Source: UMGS363 sp051881815 (lineage in GTDB: Bacteria; Bacillota; Clostridia; Oscillospirales; Ruminococcaceae). Taken from it: a stretch of DNA of 64,000 bases. Every line of letters begins with the position of its first letter. Within the stretch, counting starts at the first letter, position 1. The stretch covers positions 1 through 64,000 of the forward strand of contig JBJEQP010000057.1 in NCBI GenBank assembly GCA_051881815.1, given 5' to 3'. Below are positions 45,657-54,078 of this stretch, in pieces. The notes beneath the pieces are model-generated. The model searched no databases. It was given only the letters and a program-made list of their open reading frames with translations, and was not told the DNA's origin. The position numbers and the translations under genes were made by a program.

Positions 45657-46997
45657 TTATGATCTTAATGTAAATGTCACTATTGCTTTTGGTGAGAGAA
45701 GTCCGTCCGAGCTTATGCACCATACGTCGTCATAAGCAGGAGTCGAGAACGTTACGGGGAGCTTGTAATCCCTCGCTTCAAGCTCATAATTGAGCAGGTC
45801 GATCTGCGAAACGACATCAATATACGATATCTGATTGATGCTTTCCTCCGAGCCGATAAAGAACAGCGTAAAGCCCGAGGTTATGATATTATAATCGAAC
45901 TGTGGGGGTGCGTTTATGATCTGGACAGCGCTTCCTCGTATCGTCATTGCGATCTTATAAAGTCCCTCGCTCGGACATACTACCGAAATAGTGTCAATTC
46001 CGCTCAAATTCTGATAGTTTTCCCCAAGGAAGTCGGAAGCCTTGAAGGTAAATACCGAACCGATATCGACCTCACGCATATCAATAGTACCTATCGTTAT
46101 CGCCGAAACCTCCGTAATTTCCTCCGCAGGAGCGGCAACCTCAAGCTCGGTAACGGACAGCTGCAGCTTTTCACGGAACGCATCAACATCAAAGCTTGCA
46201 GGTGCATTTGTAATAGCCACTTCGAGCGGAACGACCTGCTTTTTGTAAACGGGGATGCTTACGCTGAAGCTTGTTCTGCTGAAGGTGATGCTGTCGTTTC
46301 CGCTCAAAACAACTCCGTCACTGCTGTATATTGTCGGGTTTTCGGCGGTGTATTCATAGCTTGACGAAAGCTCCCTTGCCGTATCGACATGGAAATATGC
46401 GTTTTCGATCTTTTCAACATCGTCCTTCGGACCTGTTATCTCAATAGTGTTCGGAGCGACCGCAACATCGTCGTCATCAACGATATAGCCGCTCGCAACG
46501 TGGATTCGGTCAAGAAGGGGAAGAAGCGTTATTTCCTTTGTAACGACTTCGTCAAAAGCAGCATAGATATATTCGATCGGGGAACGTGCATCGTCCGAGG
46601 GAGTGATCTTCGTAACGGTGAAGGTCTTGCCGCTGCTTGAACTGACATCAAGGGGAAGACTGTATTCCCTTGCGCTTATAACATTTTCAGCCGAAGCCGT
46701 GACCTTGATATCATCGGCTTTGACGCTGCCTATCTGCGAACGGTCGCCGCGAAGATAAACATCAACGGTCTGAACGCTCTGTTCGATGACCTTGTAGTTA
46801 TGCGCTTCGGCATAGGTTCCCTGCAGCTCGATCGTGACAGGGACATTGTAAACGACCTGATCTATCGTAGGATAAACGCTTATCGAAACGGCAAACCATA
46901 TCACAACTGCGCAAAGAATGGAGAACACCTTGATCGAAAGATCCTTTTCAAATATCCTTCGGAAGAAGTCCGAAATGGCGTCAATTATTTTTTTCAT
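45657..46997 (-). CDS. cdaR: CdaR, YbbR-domain regulator of the diadenylate cyclase
   Basis: A 446-residue protein with one N-terminal membrane helix (about 20-42) and four YbbR repeats outside the membrane (about 50-440), each with the beta-strand pattern 'vxVxlxGpxxxv'. YbbR proteins of this kind bind CdaA and modulate c-di-AMP synthesis. The ATG lies inside the end of cdaA (17-bp overlap) and has GAGGTAAG before it. The usual third gene, glmM, does not follow; an FAD protein gene does. Confidence 0.92.
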   Translation of the reverse strand: MKKIIDAISDFFRRIFEKDLSIKVFSILCAVVIWFAVSISVYPTIDQVVYNVPVTIELQGTYAEAHNYKVIEQSVQTVDVYLRGDRSQIGSVKADDIKVTASAENVISAREYSLPLDVSSSSGKTFTVTKITPSDDARSPIEYIYAAFDEVVTKEITLLPLLDRIHVASGYIVDDDDVAVAPNTIEITGPKDDVEKIENAYFHVDTARELSSSYEYTAENPTIYSSDGVVLSGNDSITFSRTSFSVSIPVYKKQVVPLEVAITNAPASFDVDAFREKLQLSVTELEVAAPAEEITEVSAITIGTIDMREVDIGSVFTFKASDFLGENYQNLSGIDTISVVCPSEGLYKIAMTIRGSAVQIINAPPQFDYNIITSGFTLFFIGSEESINQISYIDVVSQIDLLNYELEARDYKLPVTFSTPAYDDVWCISSDGLLSPKAIVTFTLRS

Positions 46998-47916
46998 TGG
47001 AGCTTACCTCCTCTGCGTTGTCTTTTGTTTTCTTTGCACTGAAAATAGAACGTTTCTTTTCCGCAGGCGGAAGCGTCCTTGCCGATCTCGGCGGCTTTTC
47101 GGGGATGAGCTTTTCACGCAGATACTTTTTAAGACTGTCACGCGAGAAACCACGTTCAAGACTGCCGTTCTCGGCAATGGAAATAACGCCCGTTTCCTCC
47201 GAAACAGCAATAACGAGAGCGTCCGAGTTCTCACTCATGCCGATAGCGGCACGATGTCGGGAGCCGAGCGCCTTGTTTATGATCTCTTCCTTCTGCGGCT
47301 TCGGAAGGAAGCAGGCAGCAGCAAGGATGTAACCGTCACGCATTATGACTGCACCGTCATGAAGAGGAGTGTTTTTCCAGAAGATGTTTCCGAAAAGCTC
47401 CTTTGACGGCTTCGCATTGAGAATAGTACCCGTGTCGATCTGTTCTCCGAGCTTCGATTCACGCTCGATAACAATGAGCGCACCTGTCGTTGTTGCGGAG
47501 AGATCCTCGCAGGCATCGCATATAGCTTCAATGGCATCGTTCCACTTTGAAGCGGCGGTGTCGGTGTTCTCGGCGCCGATCGAAGAAATGAACGGCATCT
47601 TTGTGAGCTTTGAACGTCCCATTTTTTCTATCGCACGGCGAAGCTCGGGCTGGAAAAGAATTATCAGCGCAAGCAGACCGATGTTGAAAACGCTCTTTAA
47701 AATATATGCCATTGCTTTCATCTGGAAAAGCTCCATTAAAAGATACGCAACAACAAGCACAGCGATACCCTTGAGCAAACCGCCTGCACGGGTCTCCTTA
47801 ACGATGCTTATTCCCTTATAAAGAATAACGGCAAGCATAGCAATATCAAGTATATCCCAGAATGTTATCGGCAAAATACTCGTTATCAGCGAGCGCAGAG
47901 TGTACAAATTCTCCAA
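46981..47916 (-). CDS. cdaA: Diadenylate cyclase CdaA
   Basis: A 311-residue membrane enzyme that joins two ATP into c-di-AMP. Three membrane helices (about 10-100) precede the DAC domain with both catalytic motifs, LHDGAVI and GSRHRAAIG. A basic C-terminal tail of about 40 residues (KPPRSARTLPPAEKKR) extends beyond the domain. The start is taken as TTG at 47914-47916 after AAAGGCGG; the only upstream ATG (47974-47976) lies within the promoter. It pairs with cdaR, and with gdpP at 24.3 kb completes the c-di-AMP cycle. Confidence 0.93.
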   Translation of the reverse strand: MENLYTLRSLITSILPITFWDILDIAMLAVILYKGISIVKETRAGGLLKGIAVLVVAYLLMELFQMKAMAYILKSVFNIGLLALIILFQPELRRAIEKMGRSKLTKMPFISSIGAENTDTAASKWNDAIEAICDACEDLSATTTGALIVIERESKLGEQIDTGTILNAKPSKELFGNIFWKNTPLHDGAVIMRDGYILAAACFLPKPQKEEIINKALGSRHRAAIGMSENSDALVIAVSEETGVISIAENGSLERGFSRDSLKKYLREKLIPEKPPRSARTLPPAEKKRSIFSAKKTKDNAEEVSSNEKNN

Positions 47917-47953
47917 AACCGTTTCCGCCTTTCGATTTAATGCAATTAATATA

Positions 47954-47983
47954 ATTATATCACAACACAATAGCATTTTTCAA
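47954..47983 (-). promoter_or_regulatory. Promoter of cdaA-cdaR
   Basis: Minus strand: TTGAAA (47978-47983), 18-bp spacer, TATAAT (47954-47959). It supports a TTG start at 47916. Confidence 0.7.
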
Positions 47984-48013
47984 TAGCAAAAAGAATATTT
48001 TTGTTGTTAAAAA

Positions 48014-48069
48014 GCGAAACCAAGCAGCCTGTCGATCTGTGCCCAGCTCGACAGGCTGCTTGGTTTTGC
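48014..48069 (-). terminator. Long hairpin after metY (GCGAAGCCAAGCAG family)
   Basis: A 22-bp stem with one mismatch (48014-48035 with 48048-48069) around a GTGCCCAGC loop. On the minus strand it is followed by TTTTTAAC. It is a member of the 3'-end hairpin family seen at 5099 and in the composite repeats. Confidence 0.8.
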
Positions 48070-48091
48070 GGTTAAACTGCTATTTCATATT

Positions 48092-49390
48092 TTACTTTAT
48101 TGCCTTAAATGCTTCTTCAAGGTCATAGATGATATCGTCAATATGCTCTGTGCCGATAGAAAGTCTGATAGTATTCTTCTTGATGCCCTGCTCTGCAAGC
48201 TCTTCTTCATTGAGCTGTGAGTGTGTTGTAGATGCAGGATGGATCGCAAGGCTCTTTACATCTGCTACGTTTGCAAGGAGTGAGAATACCTTGAGATTGT
48301 CAATGAACTTCTTTGCGTCGTCCTCCGTACCCTTGATCTCAAAGGTGAAGATAGAACCGCCGCCGTTCGGGAAGTATTTGTTATAAAGCTCCTTCTGCTT
48401 GCCCGTTGCAAGTGAGGGGTGGTTTACCTTTTCTACCTGCGGATGTTCATTGAGGAACTTTACTACCTTGAGTGCGTTTTCAACATGACGCTCAACTCGG
48501 AGAGAAAGAGTTTCAAGTCCCTGCAGGAAAAGGAAGGCGTGGAACGGAGAGATCGTTGCGCCCGTATCACGGAGAAGGATAGCTCTTATCTTTGTTACGA
48601 AAGCTGCTGCGCCGACTGCCTTTGTGAAGCTGATGCCGTGGTAGCTTGGGTTCGGTTCTGTAAGGGATGGGAACTTTCCGCTTGCTTCCCAGTCAAACTT
48701 GCCGCTGTCAACGATAACGCCGCCGATAACCGTACCGTGTCCGCCGATGAACTTTGTTGCGGAGTGAACAACGATGTCTGCGCCGTAGTCGAAAGGTCTT
48801 ACAAGATAGGGCGTTGCAAATGTGCTGTCAACGACAAGCGGGATCTTGTGCTTGTGAGCGATCTCGGCGATCTTTTCAATGTCGATGATGTTTGAGTTCG
48901 GGTTGCCGAGCGTTTCAATGTAAAGCGCCTTTGTGTTGTCCTTTATCGCATTTTCAAAGTTAGCCTCATCCTCGGGGTCAACGAAGGTCGTTGAAATGCC
49001 GTATTCGGGGAGAGTGTGCGCAAGCAGATTGTAGGTTCCGCCGTAGATAGTGTTTGCCGCAACGATGTGGTCGCCTGCCTGTGCAAGGTTCTGTATCGTA
49101 TATGTAACGGCTGCTGCGCCCGAAGAAACCGCGAGAGCTGCAACGCCGCCTTCAAGAGCTGCGATCCTCTGCTCGAAGATATCCTGTGTGGGGTTTGTAA
49201 GTCTGCCGTAGATGTTTCCTGCGTCACGAAGACCGAATCTGTCGGCAGCGTGCTGTGAGTTGTGGAAAACGTAAGAGGATGTTGCGTAAATGGGAACTGC
49301 TCTTGCATCGGTTGCCGGGTCTGCTTCTTCCTGTCCAACGTGGAGCTGAAGGGTTTCAAACTTTAAATTTCTTTCTTTTAATGTACTCAT
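48092..49390 (-). CDS. metY: O-acetylhomoserine (or O-acetylserine) sulfhydrylase, MetY family
   Basis: A 432-residue PLP enzyme of the Cys/Met metabolism family that makes homocysteine from O-acetylhomoserine and sulfide. The N-terminus FETLQLHVGQEEADPATDARAVPIYATSS (quoted in part) is diagnostic of MetY; the PLP Lys is in VHSATKFIGGHG; the length is right for MetY and long for MetB/MetC. The start at 49390 (MSTLKERNLKF) follows AAAGGAG. The leader holds a short cysteine-ended ORF and paired operators, pointing to control by sulfur supply. No S-box or T-box was found. Confidence 0.93.
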   Translation of the reverse strand: MSTLKERNLKFETLQLHVGQEEADPATDARAVPIYATSSYVFHNSQHAADRFGLRDAGNIYGRLTNPTQDIFEQRIAALEGGVAALAVSSGAAAVTYTIQNLAQAGDHIVAANTIYGGTYNLLAHTLPEYGISTTFVDPEDEANFENAIKDNTKALYIETLGNPNSNIIDIEKIAEIAHKHKIPLVVDSTFATPYLVRPFDYGADIVVHSATKFIGGHGTVIGGVIVDSGKFDWEASGKFPSLTEPNPSYHGISFTKAVGAAAFVTKIRAILLRDTGATISPFHAFLFLQGLETLSLRVERHVENALKVVKFLNEHPQVEKVNHPSLATGKQKELYNKYFPNGGGSIFTFEIKGTEDDAKKFIDNLKVFSLLANVADVKSLAIHPASTTHSQLNEEELAEQGIKKNTIRLSIGTEHIDDIIYDLEEAFKAIK

Positions 49391-49472
49391 TGTAATTTCT
49401 CCTTTAAATATATCAAATAGTAATGTTTTTGATTGGGCTTTAGACGTATGCAGTTTGTGAACATCGGAAAAA

Positions 49473-49526
49473 TCAACAGCGGCACATTCGGAATACAGGT
49501 TTTGTGTTATGGTTGGAAGCAAACAT
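49473..49526 (-). CDS. Candidate cysteine-sensing leader peptide upstream of metY
   Basis: A 17-codon ORF, MFASNHNTKPVFRMCRC then TGA, in a different frame from metY and 82 nt before its start. It has its own ribosome site (AAAAGGAGAA, with normal spacing) and lies wholly within the predicted leader. The last four codons read Met-Cys-Arg-Cys, an arrangement expected of a leader on which ribosomes stall when cysteine (or methionine) is short. Known cysteine attenuators in other bacteria likewise end in Cys codons. The stretch between it and metY can form an ATCAAA/TTTGAT hairpin near the metY ribosome site. Function is inference. Confidence 0.6.
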   Translation of the reverse strand: MFASNHNTKPVFRMCRC

Positions 49527-49549
49527 CGTTTCGTTCTCCTTTTCTATTA

Positions 49550-49568
49550 ACCTATGTGTTATATAGGT
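49550..49568. promoter_or_regulatory. Operator ACCTAT-N7-ATAGGT in the metY leader
   Basis: A perfect 6+6 inverted repeat, 19 bp, between the -10 box and the leader peptide. A second, less perfect copy overlaps the -35. This is the pattern of a dimeric repressor of sulfur metabolism, perhaps of the Rrf2/CymR class; the regulator is not in the window. Confidence 0.6.
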
Positions 49569-49583
49569 TTTGTCTGTAACTGT

Positions 49584-49617
49584 ATAATACCACATAATTA
49601 CTATCCTGTCAATAGGT
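49584..49617 (-). promoter_or_regulatory. metY promoter with overlapping operator
   Basis: Minus strand: TTGACA (49607-49612), 17-bp spacer, TATTAT (49584-49589). The second operator copy (49599-49617, TACTAT-N7-ATAGGT on the plus strand) covers the -35. Confidence 0.8.
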
Positions 49618-49733
49618 TTTATATAATTTGTAAGTTTTAACAATAAAAACCCAGTATTTCTGTATGTTTTTATATAATTTCAGCCATTTCTTGCTTCTAA
49701 AAATCCGAACAGACCTTTTTAATACATAATGTC

Positions 49734-49762
49734 TTGATTTATTACAAAAAAAGAGTTAAAAT
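49734..49762 (+). promoter_or_regulatory. Promoter of the MATE transporter gene
   Basis: TTGATT (49734-49739), 17-bp spacer, TAAAAT (49757-49762), 30 bp before the ATG. Confidence 0.7.
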
Positions 49763-49791
49763 AAGATGTTTGGAAAAAAGGAGAACAAAAA

Positions 49792-51174
49792 ATGGATGAA
49801 AAAGTAAAAAACAACCCTCTGGGATGTGAACCCGTAAAAAAACTGATGATAAAATTCTCGATACCGAGCATAGTCGCAATGCTTGTCGGCGCACTCTATA
49901 ATATAGTTGACCAGCTTTTTATCGGCAACGCGGTCGGACAGCTCGGAAATGCGGCAACGAATATCGCCTTCCCCTTTTCTACCTCCTGCATTGCTGTTGC
50001 GCTGCTGTTCGGCATCGGCGGCGCATCCTGCTTTAACCTTTCAATGGGCAGGGGCGAACGGGACAAAGCACCGTTCTTTGTAGGAAACGCACTCGTTATG
50101 CTGACCTTGTGCGGAGCTGTGATAATGCTTGCGGCGGAGCTTTTTCTTGAACCGCTGCTGAAGCTCTTCGGCTCGCCTGCCGATGTCCTTCCCTACGCCG
50201 TCGAGTATGTAAGAATAGTTGCGATAGGCTTCCCGTTCCTTGTACTTACAACGGGCGGCAGCCACCTTATCCGTGCGGACGGCAGCCCGAATATCTCAAT
50301 GGCTTGCAACCTTATCGGTGCAGTGCTTAATACGATACTTGATGCGATATTTGTGCTTGTGCTTGATATGGGAATGACGGGAGCAGCGCTTGCCACAGTC
50401 ATCGGTCAGGTGATTTCTGCCGTGATCGCCGTTGTCTACCTTTTCCACTTCAAAACAGTTCCGCTTAAAAAGGAGCATTTTAAACCGAGCTTGACCTATA
50501 TTACAAGGATCGCTTCGATAGGAATGGCTTCGTTCATAAACCAGCTTGCGATAATGGCAGTCCAGATCGTCCTCAACAATTCGCTCAAAGCTTACGGCGA
50601 AGCTTCAATATACGGCGCATCGATACCGATCGCCTGCGCAGGGATCGCAATGAAGGTCAATCAGATAATGTTCTCGGTGGTGATCGGACTTGCACAGGGC
50701 ACACAGCCGATAGAAAGCTTCAACTACGGCGCAAAGCAGTATAAACGTGTAAAAAATGCATTTACCCTCGCATTGTCGGTCGCAGCCGTGTTCTCGCTGT
50801 GCTGCTTTGCAATGTTCCAGATATTCCCAAGGGAGATAATGGGAATGTTCGGCGAAGGCTCGGAGGAGTATTTTGAATTCGGCGAAAAGATGTTCAGAAT
50901 ATTCCTGTTTTTCACCTGGCTCAATTGCCTGCAGCCGATATCGACAACATTTTTCACATCTATCGGAAAACCGATCAAGGGAGCATTTCTTTCACTCACA
51001 AGACAGTTTTTGTTTTTTATCCCGTTCCTGATAATACTCCCGATGAAATTCGGAATAGACGGGATCGTATATTCGGGACCGTGTGCAGACCTGCTCTCGG
51101 GCATCGTTTCGGTAATAATGGCAGTAAATGAGTTTTCGGATATGAAAAAGCTCGAAGCGAAAATCGAACAGTAA
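49792..51174 (+). CDS. MATE-family multidrug efflux transporter
   Basis: A 460-residue inner-membrane antiporter with about 12 hydrophobic segments in two homologous halves. The start region NPLGCEPVKKLMIKFSIPSIVAMLVGALYNIVDQLFIG (quoted in part) and the LGNAATNIAFP and GLAQGTQPIESFNYGAKQYKR segments are typical of the NorM/MepA-like branch. It exports cationic drugs or metabolites using an ion gradient; the actual substrate is unknown. AAAAGGAG precedes the ATG. A composite repeat follows the stop at once. Confidence 0.92.
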   Translation: MDEKVKNNPLGCEPVKKLMIKFSIPSIVAMLVGALYNIVDQLFIGNAVGQLGNAATNIAFPFSTSCIAVALLFGIGGASCFNLSMGRGERDKAPFFVGNALVMLTLCGAVIMLAAELFLEPLLKLFGSPADVLPYAVEYVRIVAIGFPFLVLTTGGSHLIRADGSPNISMACNLIGAVLNTILDAIFVLVLDMGMTGAALATVIGQVISAVIAVVYLFHFKTVPLKKEHFKPSLTYITRIASIGMASFINQLAIMAVQIVLNNSLKAYGEASIYGASIPIACAGIAMKVNQIMFSVVIGLAQGTQPIESFNYGAKQYKRVKNAFTLALSVAAVFSLCCFAMFQIFPREIMGMFGEGSEEYFEFGEKMFRIFLFFTWLNCLQPISTTFFTSIGKPIKGAFLSLTRQFLFFIPFLIILPMKFGIDGIVYSGPCADLLSGIVSVIMAVNEFSDMKKLEAKIEQ

Positions 51175-51179
51175 AATAC

Positions 51180-51538
51180 TGCGAAGCGAGCAAAAGTTTA
51201 GGTCAAGCCTTTTCAAAGGCTTGCAGGGGTCAAGGGGGCAGCGCCACCTTGTCGCTTCCGCAGAAGCGAAAAACCCTAAACTATGGCGTATAGACTTCCG
51301 CAAAAGCGAAATATCTAACAAATCAAAAGCGCAATTCACGATAAAAAGATAAATCAGAACATGAGAAATCGTTTTGTAAACATCAAATCGTGAATTGCGC
51401 TAATTCTTTTTTCTTCAAACAAACTATCCTTGAAGCGTAAATACACGAACGCAGTGAGTGAATTTACGCTTCAACTCAATATGAACGTGAAAACATATTT
51501 TGCGGTAGTGGAGGATTCCATATCCGCCCGTTATTATT
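51180..51538 (-). repeat. Composite intergenic repeat, copy 3 (inverted)
   Basis: 359 bp, the reverse orientation of the copies at 9852 and 36286. It starts GCGAAGCGAGC 5 bp after the MATE stop, has the AAGCGCAATTCAC / GTGAATTGCGCT pair at about 51328-51402, the second hairpin near 51430-51475, and the CATATTTTGCGG...ATCCGCCCG end. The GC-rich tail differs (AAGCCTTTTCAAAGGCTT hairpin). The remaining stretch to 51614 holds a GTAGGGACGGATTCC repeat fragment. Confidence 0.72.
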
Positions 51539-51614
51539 TCGTTTTAACCAAAACCTTGTAGGGACGGATTCCTCGTACTTCCTGCAGTGTTTGCGTTTTC
51601 ACTTACATTTCGCT

Positions 51615-53129
51615 TTATAAATTGTGCGTTGAAACTATCTCGCTTACAGTCTTTTCAAACCAATCTTTTTCGTTAGCGTCCTCAATAAGCTCAATATGAC
51701 ATTTCCTTGCAGCCCTTGCAAGAGCTTCGTTTTCACTTTTTAAACATTGCGAAACAACAGACAAAGCGTCCGCCGAAAGATCTTCGGGAAATTCCGACAT
51801 TATACCGCTTTCGATAAGCTTTGCGTCATATCGTGCGATAAGTCCGTCTGCGCCGCAGAATCCGAGAAGAAGCGATGCCGCCGTTATGATCGCCGCACCG
51901 ATGCTTGCCGCACGGAATTCCTTGAACCGCGAGATTATAATAAGCACAAAAACCGCCGCAAGTATAAACATGAACCATGAGGTATAAACACGCTTTGAGG
52001 TAAGTCCGAATCGGTCGATATAAAGGAACATCTTGCTTTGGGCAGTCGCAATAAGGATAAGCGTGAAGACCGAGAGAACGACCGTGACGAGCTTCAGCAC
52101 AGTTCCCTTTCCGTCCCTGCGGCAGAATGCGTTGACCCCTGCAATGACCGCAAGATTTATCACCGCAACAGCGCAAAGCTCAAAAAATCCCTTCCGTGCA
52201 TATTCCGCTGCGCTGAATTCTTCGGGGAGGATTCCGCCGAATGCGGAGATAAAATAGCCGAGCTGCGAGAAGAAGAACAGAATATAAATGATGCAGAGCG
52301 GCGCAATAAAAGCACATACAAGCGCAGACGGAGCAACGTGCCTTTTCTCCGCTTTTGCTTCATACAAGGCTGCATCCGTGCGAAGCTTTTCCTTTGAGGA
52401 AACTGCGCCGAAGATCACGCCGAACAGCAGGAACGATATCGGCAGACCGAATGCAAAGTTCCAGAAGCCCTCTAAACGTATGCCGTCAAAAATACCCCGT
52501 ATCATATTCTCAAATCCGTTGTCGGCACTCATGAGCAGCAGACAGACTATTATCGTCAGCGGTACGGAAAGCGCAAGTCCGAGAACGACATAACCGACAT
52601 TTTTCGCTCCGTTTTTTCGGCGGAAAAGTCCGAATACTGCTTTAGGACAGGCGGTGAAGTTCTGCTTCGGAACATTTACGGCAGCTTCGGAAATCCCGCA
52701 GAAAGCGCTTTTGCCGAAGCCTTTCCATTCGGGATTGTTCAGAGCGTACGCCCACATCGCATAGTAAACGGCGGCAAAGCAGAACGACATAAAACGTATC
52801 GTTCCGTTTGCGCTCAAACCCGTTCCGACAGAAAACACAGCCGCAAGAACAAAGTAAAGCTTTGAATATCTGCTCCCGTCAGCCTTTCGCAGCTTTGCAA
52901 GAACAGCCGATGCAAAAAGCGTTGCAAGCAGGAAAAACGCAGCCATTATACCGCAGCTGTGAAGAACGAAAAGCTTTATAAAAAGATATCCCGTGAATAA
53001 GAATATCACCGAGAAAACACTTTCGGTCAGCGAACAGAACGGCGGCTTTTCCTCTTTTATTGGAGAGGTCGTGTTATCGGTCTGTTCGGCATTTTCGGGT
53101 AAATTTGCGGAAAGCTCGCCTGTGCTCAT
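51615..53129 (-). CDS. DUF4173/DUF4153-family membrane protein
   Basis: A 504-residue protein with about ten membrane segments between residues 35 and 430 and a soluble C-terminal region. The segment FFSQLGYFISAFGGILPEEFSAAEYARKGFFEL (quoted in part) is the DUF4173 signature. Function is unknown for the family, which often sits beside an XRE-type regulator and a DUF2975 protein, exactly as here. Its ATG overlaps the XRE stop (ATGA). Confidence 0.85.
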   Translation of the reverse strand: MSTGELSANLPENAEQTDNTTSPIKEEKPPFCSLTESVFSVIFLFTGYLFIKLFVLHSCGIMAAFFLLATLFASAVLAKLRKADGSRYSKLYFVLAAVFSVGTGLSANGTIRFMSFCFAAVYYAMWAYALNNPEWKGFGKSAFCGISEAAVNVPKQNFTACPKAVFGLFRRKNGAKNVGYVVLGLALSVPLTIIVCLLLMSADNGFENMIRGIFDGIRLEGFWNFAFGLPISFLLFGVIFGAVSSKEKLRTDAALYEAKAEKRHVAPSALVCAFIAPLCIIYILFFFSQLGYFISAFGGILPEEFSAAEYARKGFFELCAVAVINLAVIAGVNAFCRRDGKGTVLKLVTVVLSVFTLILIATAQSKMFLYIDRFGLTSKRVYTSWFMFILAAVFVLIIISRFKEFRAASIGAAIITAASLLLGFCGADGLIARYDAKLIESGIMSEFPEDLSADALSVVSQCLKSENEALARAARKCHIELIEDANEKDWFEKTVSEIVSTHNL

Positions 53130-53341
53130 TCTTCATCGCTCCTTTCAAAATCGAGTATGTCACCCGGCTTGCAGTCGAGTATCTCACAAAGCTTGTCGAG
53201 GGTGGAAAAGCGTATAGCTTTCGCCTTGCCCGTTTTGAGGATAGAGAGATTCGCAGGAGTAATATCAAGCTTTTCGGCAAGCTCCCCCGAGGAGATCTTG
53301 CGCTTTGCCATCATAACATCAAGATTAACTATTATTGCCAT
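53126..53341 (-). CDS. YozG-like XRE-family transcriptional regulator
   Basis: A 71-residue single-domain Cro/CI helix-turn-helix protein: KRKISSGELAEKLDITPANLSILKTGKAKAIRFSTL (quoted in part) is the HTH, and CKPGDILDFE the end. The start at 53341 (MAIIVNLDVMM) follows AAAGGTGG; the longer frame reaches back into the upstream gene's end. It lies between DUF2975 and DUF4173 genes in one tight unit and probably controls it. Confidence 0.9.
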   Translation of the reverse strand: MAIIVNLDVMMAKRKISSGELAEKLDITPANLSILKTGKAKAIRFSTLDKLCEILDCKPGDILDFERSDEE

Positions 53342-53366
53342 TTGATCCACCTTTCTTTCTGCTCGT

Positions 53367-53846
53367 TCATATAGTGCCGTCGTTTTCTTCACGAATTTCG
53401 ACAGCCTTTGCAAAGACATTTTTCAGCACACGCATTATAAGTCCGAAGAAAGCCGCCGCAGCTGCGATGACAACAAAGGGATATGCCCAGAAGCTGTAGA
53501 CCGCAAGAACAATGCCGACAAGGTAGCAGCACCAGGAAAGCAGTCTGATGAACCTTACATTTTCGTCAATGAAAACTTTCTCTGCGCTTATGTTGGAAAG
53601 AAGATTGTTGAGGAAGAAAAGCGCCGTGAAAGCGAGAACTGCACAGGTGTAGAAAACGATGTAGAAGCCTGTCGGGTCAAGTCCGAGCTCCCATACCATA
53701 GCGAGCGGCCCCCAGGATGATGAGATGAGCGAAACCGTGGCATAAATTACGGCTGCTGAGAATATGACCGCCAGCACCCACACGATGACCCTTGAAAGAG
53801 TGAGCGACATTGTATCCGTCCATTTTTTGTTGTTCTGATTTTTCAT
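53367..53846 (-). CDS. DUF2975-family membrane protein
   Basis: A 159-residue protein with four membrane helices (about 18-38, 55-76, 95-115, 120-140) and the VFIDENVRFIRLLSWCCYLVG region typical of DUF2975. Function unknown; it is nearly always followed by a small XRE regulator, as here (25-bp gap). The start at 53846 (MKNQNNKKW) follows AAAGGAA. Confidence 0.82.
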   Translation of the reverse strand: MKNQNNKKWTDTMSLTLSRVIVWVLAVIFSAAVIYATVSLISSSWGPLAMVWELGLDPTGFYIVFYTCAVLAFTALFFLNNLLSNISAEKVFIDENVRFIRLLSWCCYLVGIVLAVYSFWAYPFVVIAAAAAFFGLIMRVLKNVFAKAVEIREENDGTI

Positions 53847-54028
53847 AATTATGACCGTTCCTTTCTGTATTCTGGGATTTTTTCCCCTTTGACCGTATAA
53901 TAACACACCAAATATCATTTGTCAATACTTTTTTATCGAAAAACAATAATATTTTCTTGTTTTGCATAAATTTATTATTGAATTTCGGCGGTTTTGCACA
54001 GCTGTACACCGTATCGGACAGCAAAAGC

Positions 54029-54057
54029 TTGAAATAAAACCGTATTTGTGATAGAAT
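54029..54057 (+). promoter_or_regulatory. Promoter of yfbR
   Basis: TTGAAA (54029-54034), 17-bp spacer, TAGAAT (54052-54057), close to the ribosome site, giving a leader of about 15 nt. Confidence 0.68.
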
Positions 54058-54078
54058 AAACACAAAGGAGAGATGAGA

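Noticed and set aside
49391..49620. SAM (S-box) riboswitch before metY
   Set aside because: None of the S-box stems or conserved core was found; the leader instead holds a small ORF and operators.
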